From: Microbacterium karelineae
GTDB lineage: Bacteria > Actinomycetota > Actinomycetes > Actinomycetales > Microbacteriaceae
Assembly (NCBI RefSeq): GCF_009745985.1
Contig: NZ_WFIX01000175.1
Coordinates: forward strand, 62,001 to 126,000
Direction: 5' to 3'
Length of the DNA: 64,000 nucleotides
Part shown: positions 18,758 to 26,555 of the stretch, piece after piece
Layout of the letters: every line of letters begins with the position of its first letter
How positions within the stretch are numbered: position 1 is the stretch's first letter
Translations under genes and position numbers: made by a program
Notes under the pieces: generated by a model
Told to the model about the DNA's origin: nothing
Seen by the model: only the letters and a program-made list of their open reading frames with translations
The model's database searches: none

Positions 18758-19213
18758 TCAGCCTGTCGTCTCGTGGGGTGTGTACGACAGCGCGGCGTCG
18801 ACGATCTGTGCGCTCGAGGCGTCTTGCAGCTCTTCGGGAGGCCAGAAGATGAGATCGCTCGCTTCCGGGTGCGGGACGTTCATCTCGAAGAGCTCGAGGT
18901 AGAAGTCGCCGCTGTCGTCTGCGGCAGAGATTCTGTCGACGATCTCGATCAGTTCCTCTCGCGTGATGTCGGGTACCCGCTCTGGCCGGTTCATGACGCG
19001 TCGGACGAAATCTTGCGGATCCTCCGCGGCGTGGATACCGCGGAGATCAGTGGGATCGATTTCTGTTCCGACGGCGGCATTGAATGCAGCGAGCTGCTCG
19101 GCGTAGGGTCTGGCGAACTCGATCAGCGAAGCAATGGCGTTGGCCTGCGCGCCAAGCGTCGCCAAAAGGTTTGGAGGTATCGATCGCGGCGTCAGTGCGC
19201 TGCGGAGCTCCAT
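18758..19213 (-). CDS. Colicin/pyocin-type immunity protein
   Basis: 151 residues. The C-terminal 85 residues match the Im7/Im9 DNase-bacteriocin immunity fold: ITREELIEIVDRI, an acidic helix, then VPHPEASDLIFWPPEE, equivalent to the HP-SDLIYYP motif that contacts the toxin in Im9. An N-terminal helical extension of about 65 residues is extra. No toxin gene is next to it, so it is an orphan. It reads against the other island genes. A TAGCGT motif six bases before the ATG suggests its own leaderless promoter. A deleted second copy is at 27714-27861. Confidence 0.7.
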   Translation of the reverse strand: MELRSALTPRSIPPNLLATLGAQANAIASLIEFARPYAEQLAAFNAAVGTEIDPTDLRGIHAAEDPQDFVRRVMNRPERVPDITREELIEIVDRISAADDSGDFYLELFEMNVPHPEASDLIFWPPEELQDASSAQIVDAALSYTPHETTG

Positions 19214-19321
19214 GTCGCGACGCTATCAGCAGTCGCGGGCGTAGCGCTGGGCGGGATGATACTCGCTTCTGCAGCTGCGCCGCGTAGATCTCGCACGCGC
19301 GGTTGGTCGGCGGCGGAACGT

Positions 19322-19346
19322 GGTGGAGCTCAGGTTCAACGTGTGA
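19322..19346 (+). repeat. Island site 5
   Basis: Copy of the ychF 3' end (GGTGGAGCTCAGG, then TTCAACGTGTGA). Upstream arm GGTTGGTCGGCGGCGGAAC (19301-19319) differs from the site 2/8 arm at three bases. Confidence 0.8.
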
Positions 19347-19378
19347 GCAGCGCTCTCGATCCCTGAGCCGTACGCCGA

Positions 19379-19405
19379 CCGGTCACCTCGTGCTGAGGTG
19401 GCCGG
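19379..19405 (+). terminator. Hairpin upstream of vapB
   Basis: An 11-bp stem with one G-T pair (19379-19389 with 19395-19405), 5-base loop. It lies just inside the VapBC module and may insulate it from upstream transcription. Confidence 0.45.
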
Positions 19406-19454
19406 GGCGGTTTCGTGCGGGGGTCCTCACCTCTGGCAAGGTCGCGTGCAAATC

Positions 19455-19472
19455 GCTATCATGATTGATAGC
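19455..19472 (+). promoter_or_regulatory. VapB operator
   Basis: GCTATCA-N4-TGATAGC, a perfect inverted repeat that contains the -10-like TATCAT (19457-19462). A strong ribosome site AGGAGGTGA (19475-19483) follows, six bases before the vapB ATG. This is the expected binding site of the ribbon-helix-helix antitoxin. Confidence 0.65.
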
Positions 19473-19489
19473 AGAGGAGGTGATCGCCG

Positions 19490-19723
19490 ATGTCATCCAT
19501 CATCGTTCGCGGTCTCGACGACGCCGTGAAACAGCAGCTCGCCGCGCAGGCGAAGGAGCATGGCCGGTCCATGGAGGCTGAAGTCCGGGAGATCCTCACG
19601 AAGGCCGCGAGGCGGCCACACATCGGGATGGCGCTGCTGGCCGCGGCGCAGGACATCGGCGGTGTCGATGAGCTGATGATCCCAGAGCGCGGTGACGTCG
19701 CGCGGGTGGCGGACTTCGAGTGA
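19490..19723 (+). CDS. vapB: VapB/FitA-type antitoxin
   Basis: 77 residues. N-terminal ribbon-helix-helix (SIIVRGLDDAVKQQLAAQAK, then HGRSMEAEVREILTKA, 3-40) for DNA binding; the C-terminal tail (IGMALLAAAQDIGGVDELMIP) blocks the toxin active site. Overlaps vapC by GTGA. Operator and strong ribosome site upstream. Confidence 0.9.
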   Translation: MSSIIVRGLDDAVKQQLAAQAKEHGRSMEAEVREILTKAARRPHIGMALLAAAQDIGGVDELMIPERGDVARVADFE

Positions 19724-20145
19724 TCGTCCTCGACACGAACGTCATCTCGGAGATCTTCCGGCCGTCGCCGGAGCCGCGTGTGGTGGACTGGCTCGCGTCG
19801 TTGGCGGGTGATGTTGCGATCACGTCTGTCACGCTCGCGGAGCTGTTGGCGGGCGTGCGGCGGCTGCCGGATGGCCGGCGCAAGGGTGAGTTGACCAGGC
19901 GCATCGACGCAGCGCTCGAGCCGTACCGGGGCAGTCGCGCTGTGTTGCCGTTCGATGACGTGGCGGCCGACCGCTATGCAGACGTGCTCGTGGCTCGAGA
20001 GAACACGGGCGCGCCGATCAGCACAGCCGACGCGCAGATCGCCGCGATCTGCCTGGCGCACGGAGCGACCTGTGCGACGCGCAACGTGAAGGACTTCGTG
20101 TACATCGGCGTCGAGCTGGTCGATCCGTGGAAGGTCGACGCGTGA
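19720..20145 (+). CDS. vapC: VapC/FitB PIN-domain ribonuclease toxin
   Basis: 141 residues. PIN-domain metal site is complete: D5 (VLDTNVISE), E41 (TLAELLAGV), D104 (STADAQIAA) and D125 (RNVKDF). GTG start overlapping vapB. Cleaves RNA when free of VapB. Confidence 0.92.
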   Translation: MIVLDTNVISEIFRPSPEPRVVDWLASLAGDVAITSVTLAELLAGVRRLPDGRRKGELTRRIDAALEPYRGSRAVLPFDDVAADRYADVLVARENTGAPISTADAQIAAICLAHGATCATRNVKDFVYIGVELVDPWKVDA

Positions 20146-20169
20146 AGCATCATTAGCAGGGATCGTGGC

Positions 20170-20319
20170 ATGGCCTTGGTGGGCGAGCTGACCTGGGCGG
20201 AGGTGCAGCGCCGTCGCGCTGACTACGCCGCGTGGTCTGATGAGGTTCTGGAGTTCGACACATCTGGTCGTACTCCGGGCGAGGTCGCGGAGACGCTCAT
20301 CGCTCTCCTCGAACAGTGA
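20170..20319 (+). pseudogene. C-terminal fragment of a kinase-like protein
   Basis: A 49-codon frame from ATG to stop: MALVGELTWAEVQRRRADYA, then AWSDEVLEFDTSGRTPGEVA and so on. The DTSGRTPGEVAETLIALLE tail looks like the C-terminus of shikimate-kinase-like P-loop kinases; no P-loop is present. Best read as the tail of a truncated gene left in the VapBC module. It could still be translated as a small protein. Confidence 0.4.
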
Positions 20320-20360
20320 TGACGTGATGGTCTCGCTGATGGTTCTCCGTGTAGCGACGT

Positions 20361-20385
20361 GGTGGAGTTCAGGTTTAACGGCTGA
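20361..20385 (+). repeat. Island site 6
   Basis: Copy of the ychF 3' end (GGTGGAGTTCAGG, then TTTAACGGCTGA). Upstream GGTTCTCCGTGTAGCGAC (20341-20358) is a recognisable, diverged arm. Confidence 0.75.
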
Positions 20386-20440
20386 CCGCGCGGCCGCGCC
20401 GTCGAGTCGGGTTCGAGCTCGGCTGAAAGGCACTCCGTCG

Positions 20441-21112
20441 TTACGGGTGGTGTCGATGGTCCGATTCAGTGGACGTGGTCGTCCGCTCAACTGCGCGACT
20501 GTGTGCGACGAGCGCCTCGTAGTCGACCGCGGCTCCGCGGAGTAGCATCTCGACCGCGTGCTCCGCCTCGGTGTCGGTGATGTGGCGGTCGCCGAAGAGT
20601 GCGAGGTAGTGCACCAGCGCTCCCACCATGTCGAGCAGGATCTCCAGATCGGCGTCGGGGTGAAGGTTGCCACGCGCGACCGCTCGATCGATGGTGCGCG
20701 CAACGGCACCGCGCGCGGGCTCGATCAGCGTTTCGAGGTACTGATTTCTCAAGTCGTGGTCGGTCGCGCATTCAGCTAGGAGAGCCACCAGGACGTCTGG
20801 GCGGATTCGCCGGTACGCGGCGAGGAACACCGAGATGCTCTCATCGAGATCGCAGAGCGTGCACCCGGTGTCAGGCGATGTCGGCGTCTCCAGCCGTGAG
20901 CCGATCGCTGCCAGCGCCAGATGAGCGCGGCCCGGCCATCGCCGGTAGATCGCCGGACGTGAGGTCCCTGCACCGCGGGCTACCGCTTCGAACGACAGAC
21001 CCTGATACCCCGACTCGTCCAGGATGGCGAGCGTCGCTGTGAGGATCGCCCGGTCGAGCTGTGCGTCGCGGGGGCGTCCGCTGGTGACTGTGCGCGAGGA
21101 GGGTGTCGACAT
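20441..21112 (-). CDS. TetR-family regulator
   Basis: 223 residues. N-terminal TetR HTH (about 20-65; ILDESGYQGLSFEAVARGAG then TSRPAIYRRWPGRAHL), C-terminal ligand domain of the TetR_C_16-like kind. Divergent from the MFS exporter gene with only 30 bases between them, so it is the likely repressor of that exporter. Confidence 0.9.
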   Translation of the reverse strand: MSTPSSRTVTSGRPRDAQLDRAILTATLAILDESGYQGLSFEAVARGAGTSRPAIYRRWPGRAHLALAAIGSRLETPTSPDTGCTLCDLDESISVFLAAYRRIRPDVLVALLAECATDHDLRNQYLETLIEPARGAVARTIDRAVARGNLHPDADLEILLDMVGALVHYLALFGDRHITDTEAEHAVEMLLRGAAVDYEALVAHSRAVERTTTSTESDHRHHP

Positions 21113-21128
21113 GTAACGAGTTTAACCG

Positions 21129-21157
21129 TAGCATTACGTGACATGATGGAACGTAAT
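21129..21157 (+). promoter_or_regulatory. Operator between tetR and the MFS gene
   Basis: ATTACGT (21133-21139) and ACGTAAT (21151-21157) form an inverted repeat spaced by 11 bases, next to a -10-like TAGCAT (21129-21134). The first MFS ATG (21143) is inside the repeat, and a second in-frame ATG lies just after it (21161), which makes the second start plausible. Confidence 0.5.
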
Positions 21158-22711
21158 CGAATGACGTCGCCTTCTCCCCAGAAGGCGTCGACGCGCGCCT
21201 GGTCCGGCCTTGCCCTCCTCGTCGCGCCGATGCTGACCCTGTCGACCGACCTCACCGCGCTCTTCTTCGCCATGCCGACACTCGTCGCGGACCTCGACGC
21301 GTCGGCGACAGAGTCGCTCTGGATCGTGCACGCCTATGGGTTCCTCATCGTGGGCCTCCTGATCACGATGGGGCGCGTCTCCGATCGCGTCGGTGCCCGC
21401 AGGCTCCTGCTCTGCGGTGCCTCAGTGTTCGCCGTTCTCTCGGTCGTCGCCGCCTTCGCAGACACGCCTGGCGCGCTCATCGCCGCGAGAGCGCTTCTCG
21501 GTGCCGCCGGTGCGACGCTGATGCCCTCGCTCTACTCGCTGCTGCGGGTGATGTTCCGCAACGAGGGTCAGCGCCGTCTCGCGATCGCGATCATGTTCAG
21601 TGCCTTCACGATCGGCGGCGCGATAGGTCCGCTGCTCGGCGGCGTCCTGCTCGACGCGTTCTGGTGGGGCACGATCTTCCTCGTCAACGTGCCACCGATG
21701 CTGGTCCTCGTCGCGCTCGGCAGATTCGTTCTGCCGGAGCGGCACGAGCCCACAGCGAGCCGGATCGACGTCGCCAGCGTGGGGTTGTCGATCGTGGGAA
21801 TGCTGGTCTTGGTCTACGGGCTCCAGGAGATCGCGGCGGGCTCGGGGGGAGAGGCAGAGGCGCTCCCTCCGTGGGTCGCCGTTGCCCTGATCGCAGCCGG
21901 CCTCGGTCTGCTCGCAGCGTTCGTACGTAGGCAGCGACGACTGGCTGACCCGCTGTTCGATTTCGCGCTGTTGAGGAACCGCCGCTTCGCGGTGTCATTG
22001 CTGACGCTGCTGGTGACCGGGGTCGGCACTGTCGGGCTGTTCTTCCTCTTCACCCAGCACCTGCAGTGGGTCGGGGGTTGCACGCCGGTCGTCGCCGGCC
22101 TGCTGACGCTGCCGTACATCGCGATGGACATCCTCGGTGCGCTCGTGGCTCCAGCCATGGCCCGCCGCTGGCCCTCATCGCGCGTCGTCACATGCGGTCT
22201 GGGGACTCTCACCCTCGGCGCGGGACTCACAGCGCTCGCCGTCGCTGACGGCACGGTCGTCTTCCTCGTCGTCGCTGTGTCGGTCATGGGCGTTGGACAC
22301 GGGGCCGCGCTGGTCTTGATCAGCGACGCCCTCATCTCTATCGCGCCCGAGGAGCGCGTCGGTTCCGCAGCAGCCGCGCAGGAGGTCGGCGGCGAACTCG
22401 GTACGGCGCTCGGCGTCGCGGCGGGCGGGACCGTCGGGATCGCGGTCTTCCGGAGATCGCTCGAGCGGCCATCCCCTGGCGGTACGCCGGCCGAGGCGGT
22501 CGAGGCGATGCGCTCGAGCATTCATGAGGGGTTCACCATCGCGCACTCGCGCACGGACGGATCCGCAACGCTCGTCGAGATCGTCCGTGACGCAATGTCG
22601 AGCGGACTTCTGGTGTATGCGCTGGTCGCCGCCGCGCTCGTCGGCTCTGCTGCATGCGTCTTCGCCGTCGTGCACGCCGAGCGTCCACCGTCCCGGCGGA
22701 CGACGGGCTGA
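21143..22711 (+). CDS. DHA2-type MFS multidrug transporter
   Basis: 522 residues (516 if it starts at 21161), about 14 membrane helices, proton-coupled exporter of the EmrB/SmvA kind. Motif A-like GRVSDRVGARRL near 75 and the motif C-like AFTIGGAIGPLLGGVLL near 158 are visible. Divergent TetR repressor next door. Together with that regulator it forms a self-contained resistance module between sites 6 and 7. Confidence 0.9.
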   Translation: MMERNRMTSPSPQKASTRAWSGLALLVAPMLTLSTDLTALFFAMPTLVADLDASATESLWIVHAYGFLIVGLLITMGRVSDRVGARRLLLCGASVFAVLSVVAAFADTPGALIAARALLGAAGATLMPSLYSLLRVMFRNEGQRRLAIAIMFSAFTIGGAIGPLLGGVLLDAFWWGTIFLVNVPPMLVLVALGRFVLPERHEPTASRIDVASVGLSIVGMLVLVYGLQEIAAGSGGEAEALPPWVAVALIAAGLGLLAAFVRRQRRLADPLFDFALLRNRRFAVSLLTLLVTGVGTVGLFFLFTQHLQWVGGCTPVVAGLLTLPYIAMDILGALVAPAMARRWPSSRVVTCGLGTLTLGAGLTALAVADGTVVFLVVAVSVMGVGHGAALVLISDALISIAPEERVGSAAAAQEVGGELGTALGVAAGGTVGIAVFRRSLERPSPGGTPAEAVEAMRSSIHEGFTIAHSRTDGSATLVEIVRDAMSSGLLVYALVAAALVGSAACVFAVVHAERPPSRRTTG

Positions 22712-22768
22712 ATCGCGGCGGGTCGTCGGCAGGCGAGGTCGATGAGACGTTCGTCCGTGTCGGAACGT

Positions 22769-22793
22769 GGTGGAGTTCCGATTCAACGTGTGA
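22769..22793 (+). repeat. Island site 7
   Basis: Nearly exact copy of the ychF 3' end (one change, GATTCAACG). With the upstream arm CGTTCGTCCGTGTCGGAAC (22748-22766) it forms TCGGAAC-N8-GTTCCGA (22760-22781), the best inverted pair of the set. Confidence 0.85.
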
Positions 22794-22829
22794 TGAGGTT
22801 CGGTGCGCGCCGAGGAGCGAACGTCGACG

Positions 22830-23588
22830 TCAGAGGAACGCGCCGCCGGATACTTCGAGGCGCTCACCGGTCACCCAGCGCATCTGCGGGGACGCGAGAG
22901 CGGACACGGCGTCGCCGATCTCGACGGGGTCAGCGACCCGCCCGAGTGCGGTGTGCACAGCGATCTCGGACCGCATGTCGGCGCTGTCGCGCATCGCGCC
23001 GCCGTTGAAATCTGTTGCCGTGGGGCCGGGGGCGATGCTGTTCACGCGGATTCCCCGCGGCCCGAGTTCGCTGGCGAGGCTGCGCGACAGCGTCTCGACT
23101 GCGGCCTTCGACGCAGCGTAGAGCGCTGTTGCCGGGCTCACATGCCGGGTGAGCGAAGTGGAGACGTTGATGACGTGACCATCGCCGTCGAGGAGCGGCA
23201 GGAGTGCCTGGGTCAGGAAGAAGGTGCCGCGAAGGTTGGTGCCGATCTGTGCGTCGAAGTCTTCCTGCGTCACGGCCTCGACGCTGCCGAACACGCCGAT
23301 GCCGGCGTTGTTGACGAGGACGTCGAGGTGAGATGAGCTCCACTGCTGCGTGAGCAGGTCGCCGAGCGAGACGACGGCCCGTCGGAGACGGGTGACATCG
23401 GAGAGGTCGAGCGTGATCGAGAGCGCATCACCGCCCGCGTCGGCGATGCGGGTCAATGTCTCCGAGACGTCGCTCCCGGGGCGATGAGCTGCGATGACTC
23501 GGTGTCCGCTCCGGGCGAGGGCGAGGGCGATGCTCTGCCCGAGTCCACGGTTGGCTCCGGTGACCAGGGCTGTGGGTGTGCGGGTCAT
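22830..23588 (-). CDS. SDR family oxidoreductase
   Basis: 252 residues from the ATG at 23588. Classical SDR: TGANRGLG near 10-17, NNAG near 95, catalytic YAASK near 160, and PGPTATDFN after it. Overlaps the upstream nitroreductase-type gene by four bases. Substrate unknown. Confidence 0.9.
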   Translation of the reverse strand: MTRTPTALVTGANRGLGQSIALALARSGHRVIAAHRPGSDVSETLTRIADAGGDALSITLDLSDVTRLRRAVVSLGDLLTQQWSSSHLDVLVNNAGIGVFGSVEAVTQEDFDAQIGTNLRGTFFLTQALLPLLDGDGHVINVSTSLTRHVSPATALYAASKAAVETLSRSLASELGPRGIRVNSIAPGPTATDFNGGAMRDSADMRSEIAVHTALGRVADPVEIGDAVSALASPQMRWVTGERLEVSGGAFL

Positions 23589-24010
23589 GCGGGACGTCCT
23601 TCCGAGAATGTGATGTGCATGAGCGGGCTGCCGGTCATCCACTCCTCAAGCGGCGGAACCGGTTGAGGGATGCCGGCCGGGTTGCGCGGGTGGTTGAGAT
23701 CATCGATGACCGATGTGAGAACTCGAGTTCGATGTTCGTGGTCGCCGACTGGACGGGCGAACGCATCGAGATCGGCGCGGACGCCGTGCTTCAGATGGAA
23801 CGTGAACCGGGGCTGATGCAGCAGGTTGGCGTACCAGCTGCGCCGCGCGGGGCTGGTCGTGAGATAGATCTCCTCGTCTACTCGATAGAACCAGATCTCG
23901 ATCCGGCGCGGTTTCCCGGTGCGGGCGCCGATCGTGGTGATGTCGATGGTGCGCTCGCGCGCCGACGACATCGGCGTGATCGTAAGCGCGCGAGCGATGT
24001 CCTGTCTCAT
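23585..24010 (-). CDS. Ddn-type nitroreductase/quinone reductase family protein
   Basis: 141 residues of the split beta-barrel, F420/flavin-dependent nitroreductase family: IDITTIGARTGKPRRIEIWF, IYLTTSPARRSWYANLLHQP and PRFTFHLKHG match its core strands. Probably reduces quinones or nitro compounds. Coupled to the SDR gene by a 4-base overlap; divergent TetR regulator upstream. Confidence 0.82.
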   Translation of the reverse strand: MRQDIARALTITPMSSARERTIDITTIGARTGKPRRIEIWFYRVDEEIYLTTSPARRSWYANLLHQPRFTFHLKHGVRADLDAFARPVGDHEHRTRVLTSVIDDLNHPRNPAGIPQPVPPLEEWMTGSPLMHITFSEGRPA

Positions 24011-24026
24011 GCTGTCCGCCCGTCAT

Positions 24027-24053
24027 AAGTAAGTGATTATTTACTTGTACTCT
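24027..24053 (+). promoter_or_regulatory. TetR operator, SDR/nitroreductase divergent promoter
   Basis: AAGTAA-N8-TTACTT (24027-24046) is AT-rich against a GC-rich background. TACTCT (24048-24053) is a -10 candidate for the plus-strand tetR gene. The position fits control of both directions by the TetR protein. Confidence 0.6.
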
Positions 24054-24102
24054 AGATCGGACCCTGCATCACGTCAACCAGACGCAGCAGGGAGAGGGGA
24101 AC

Positions 24103-24684
24103 ATGATGTCGATACGCGATGCGGACGCGACGCGGGCGCGGATCCTGGATTCGGCGCTCGCCGAGTTCGCGGCAGTTGGGCATGCGGGCGGGCGCGTGGA
24201 GCGCATCGCGGGCAACGCCGGCACGAACGTGCGGATGATCTACGCCTACTTCGGCAGCAAGGCTGGCCTATTCGACTCGGCTGTGCGGTTCGCGGTCGAG
24301 CGCATGGCTGTCGAGGTGCCGCCCGAGCCCGAGGCGCTGGCGCACTGGGCGGGGCGGTTGTTCGACTATCATCAGGCGGACCAGACCGCGTTGCGGGTGA
24401 GCCTGTGGGCGCAACTGGAGCGGCCGGAGGTGGCTGCGGAGCCGATGGAGACCTACTTGGCCAAGACAGCTTCCCTCGCCGAGGGCCGCGACGGCATGGT
24501 CTCCGCGGTCGACCTTCTCGTCATCATCTACGCGATCGCTCAGGCATGGACGCTCACGCCCGTCGGTCTGCTCCAAGCCGACGGGTCCGATCCCTCATCC
24601 CCTGAACGGATCGCCCGGCACAGGCGCGCGGTGATGACGGCCGTCGCGGCGATCGCCGCGGTGCCTGACGGCTCTTCTGTGTGA
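24103..24684 (+). CDS. TetR-family regulator
   Basis: 193 residues. HTH in about 10-55 (RILDSALAEFAAVGHAGGRV, then NVRMIYAYFGSKAGLF). The C-terminal part carries a TetR_C-type ligand domain. GGAGAGGGG precedes the double ATG. Divergent from the nitroreductase-SDR operon and most likely its repressor. Confidence 0.88.
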   Translation: MMSIRDADATRARILDSALAEFAAVGHAGGRVERIAGNAGTNVRMIYAYFGSKAGLFDSAVRFAVERMAVEVPPEPEALAHWAGRLFDYHQADQTALRVSLWAQLERPEVAAEPMETYLAKTASLAEGRDGMVSAVDLLVIIYAIAQAWTLTPVGLLQADGSDPSSPERIARHRRAVMTAVAAIAAVPDGSSV

Positions 24685-24901
24685 CGTTCTCGAACTGAAC
24701 CATTCGAACCTGCGAGGCGCGTTCTTGTGCGGCGGTGGCGGGCGGCGCTGTACGGCGCGACCTGACCTCGCACTGATGCTCGTGGCGTCGGCCGACGATG
24801 GCGCGTGTCGCGTCAGGGAAGGAGGCCGGAACGTATCCGCCTCGCGCCTGCTCGCCGCGTATGAGCTCACCGGTCTCGGTCTCGGCGGAACCCAGCACGC
24901 C

Positions 24902-25091
24902 TCACGGGTCCACGATGCGCACATCGTGGCCATCGAGGTTGAGCCGCCGGATGCCTTCGAGAAGCACGCGCCGAGCGATGTCGTCGGCGCGGCGCACGTG
25001 GTCGAGATCGATGACGAATGGTGCGTCCCCTGGCCGACTCCTCGGGGAAGACGCGCAGGACCGGCTCGGCCTCGATGAAATGCGGGTCTGC
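24902..25091 (-). pseudogene. Glutaminase-like STAS-domain remnant
   Basis: Minus strand reads ADPHFIEAEPVLRVFPEESA and then, in a shifted frame, FVIDLDHVRRADDIARRVLL and EGIRRLNLDGHDVRIVDP before a stop, with more similar sequence after the stop. This resembles the C-terminal STAS region of actinobacterial glutaminases. Frameshift, internal stop and no N-terminal part; the fragment begins where the IS3 element ends, so the insertion probably cut it. 24685-24901 holds only its degraded continuation. Confidence 0.4.
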
Positions 25092-25116
25092 TGAATGGAT
25101 CGATGGCGGAGATCGG

Positions 25117-25963
25117 TCAGGCCGCGAGGCCCATGGAGGGTCTCATCGTGCCCTCAAACTCGACCGGGGTCGACTTTCCCAGACGCTCCTGCCGCCTGCG
25201 CCGGTGGTAGGTGCGTTCGATCCACGTCACGATCGCGATGCGCAGCTGCTCGCGTGTCGCCCAGGAGCGCCGGTTGAGGACGTTCTTCTACCGGAGCGCG
25301 GACGGTCTTCCGAGCGCGAAACTGACTGCCTCTATCGCTGCGAAAGACGCGGCCGGCGACGTCACCGCGCCACGCGGCGGCGTTGTCGATCGCGTTCACG
25401 ACCAGGCGGGGCTTCATCCGCGAGCCGATCGAGCAACCGACGATCTTGCCGCTGAAGACGTCCTTGATCGCGCTGTGGGAGGGCTTGCCCTCGACCGTCT
25501 TGTGCTCGGTGATGTCCGTCAGCCACAGGCGGTTCGGCGGATCGGCAGTGAACTCACGCTGGACGAGATCGTCGCGCATGGGCGGGCCGGGTTTCTTGCC
25601 CTTCCCACGTGCCTTCTTCTTGCCGAACGTCGACCACCAGCCGTTCTCGGACGTGATCTTCCACGCTGTCCGGTCCGACATCGACTCTCCCTCCTCGCGG
25701 GCTTCGTCGGCGAGAGAACGATGCCTGAACTCGGGATCGTCGCGGTGGGCGTCGTACAGGACGTTCGCGCGATACGTCTCGTCCAGCTCCGCAGCGGTGA
25801 TCGGGTTGCGCAGCCACCGATAGGAGGGCAGGCGGGCGAACCCCCGAACCCGACACGTCACCGTGACGGGGATCCCATCACCGGCGAGCTCAGTCACGAG
25901 CGGGTAGATCCTTGTCCCGGCAGATGCGCCTGCGACAGATACGCGGCCGCGCGTCGGAGCCAC
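25117..25963 (-). pseudogene. IS3 OrfB transposase, deleted and frameshifted
   Basis: Recognisable IS3 OrfB: RIYPLVTELAGDGIPVTV near the start, first catalytic Asp in LTDITEH, second in RSDRGSQF. The block carrying the catalytic Glu is deleted: QFRARKTVRAP runs almost directly into QNVLNRRSWATREQLR, and the remaining C-terminus (WIERTYHRRRRQERLGKSTP, then VEFEG) is in another frame. It cannot be active. Confidence 0.8.
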
Positions 25964-26121
25964 TTCGGAGGCGTCATGGGGTGAACGCCGAAGTCCTTCG
26001 CGATCTGATCGATCGTGACGCCGGGCTCACGGCTCTCCGCGACCCGCACGACGTCGTCGCGGAACTCCTGAGAGCAGGGAGCGGGTATGGTGTCATCACT
26101 CGAGGCGCACCCTACGGGCAC
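25894..26121 (-). CDS. IS3 OrfA (HTH protein), remnant
   Basis: 75 residues with the OrfA helix-turn-helix (FRDDVVRVAESREPGVTIDQ, then IAKDFGVHPMTPPKWLRRA). Overlaps OrfB, as IS3 elements do for programmed frameshifting. Likely nonfunctional because OrfB is dead. Confidence 0.65.
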   Translation of the reverse strand: MPVGCASSDDTIPAPCSQEFRDDVVRVAESREPGVTIDQIAKDFGVHPMTPPKWLRRAAAYLSQAHLPGQGSTRS

Positions 26122-26146
26122 GCCATCTCAGATGTCACGAACTCGT

Positions 26147-26497
26147 TCAGCAGCCCCAATGCATCCCGACGTTGATCACATTTCCTGATGCATCGCGGTA
26201 GAAGAATCGCGTGACGCCCCACGCCTCCTCCGTGAGCGGGTGCACGATGTCGACGCCTGCCGCGAGGGCGCGGGCGTACGTGTCTCGGACGTCATCGACG
26301 AAGACGGAGACATCGGGGTTCTCGGGAGCCGACGCGTCTGCCTCGACGAAGTTCAGCTGGTGGCCGTCGGAATCAGCGAGAGTAACGATCCATCCGTGAT
26401 CCATCACCAACTCGAGTCCCAGGACTGCGACATGCTCTTCGACGGTGCGGCGGAGGTGTGAGGCTTTCAGGTCGGGCGCTACGCGCTCAATGTTCAT
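26147..26497 (-). CDS. VOC/glyoxalase-family protein
   Basis: 116 residues with the paired beta-alpha-beta VOC fold: HLRRTVEEHVAVLGLELVMD, then PDVSVFVDDVRDTYARALAA and TRFFYRDASGNVINVGMHW. The usual metal ligands are incomplete, so a binding or resistance role is as likely as catalysis. It is the last gene before site 8. Confidence 0.8.
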   Translation of the reverse strand: MNIERVAPDLKASHLRRTVEEHVAVLGLELVMDHGWIVTLADSDGHQLNFVEADASAPENPDVSVFVDDVRDTYARALAAGVDIVHPLTEEAWGVTRFFYRDASGNVINVGMHWGC

Positions 26498-26555
26498 AGC
26501 CGCAGTCTCCCCGTACGCGGAGCGCCGTACAAGGGGTTGGTCCGTGCCGGAACAC

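Larger units (their letters stand above)
25092..26145 (-). mobile_element. IS3-family insertion sequence, inactive
   Basis: About 1.05 kb with an OrfA/OrfB arrangement. Ends are proposed at TGAATGGATCG on the left and TGAACGAGTTCG (reverse strand) on the right, which match in part; exact borders are uncertain and no target duplication is evident. The transposase is internally deleted. Confidence 0.6.
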
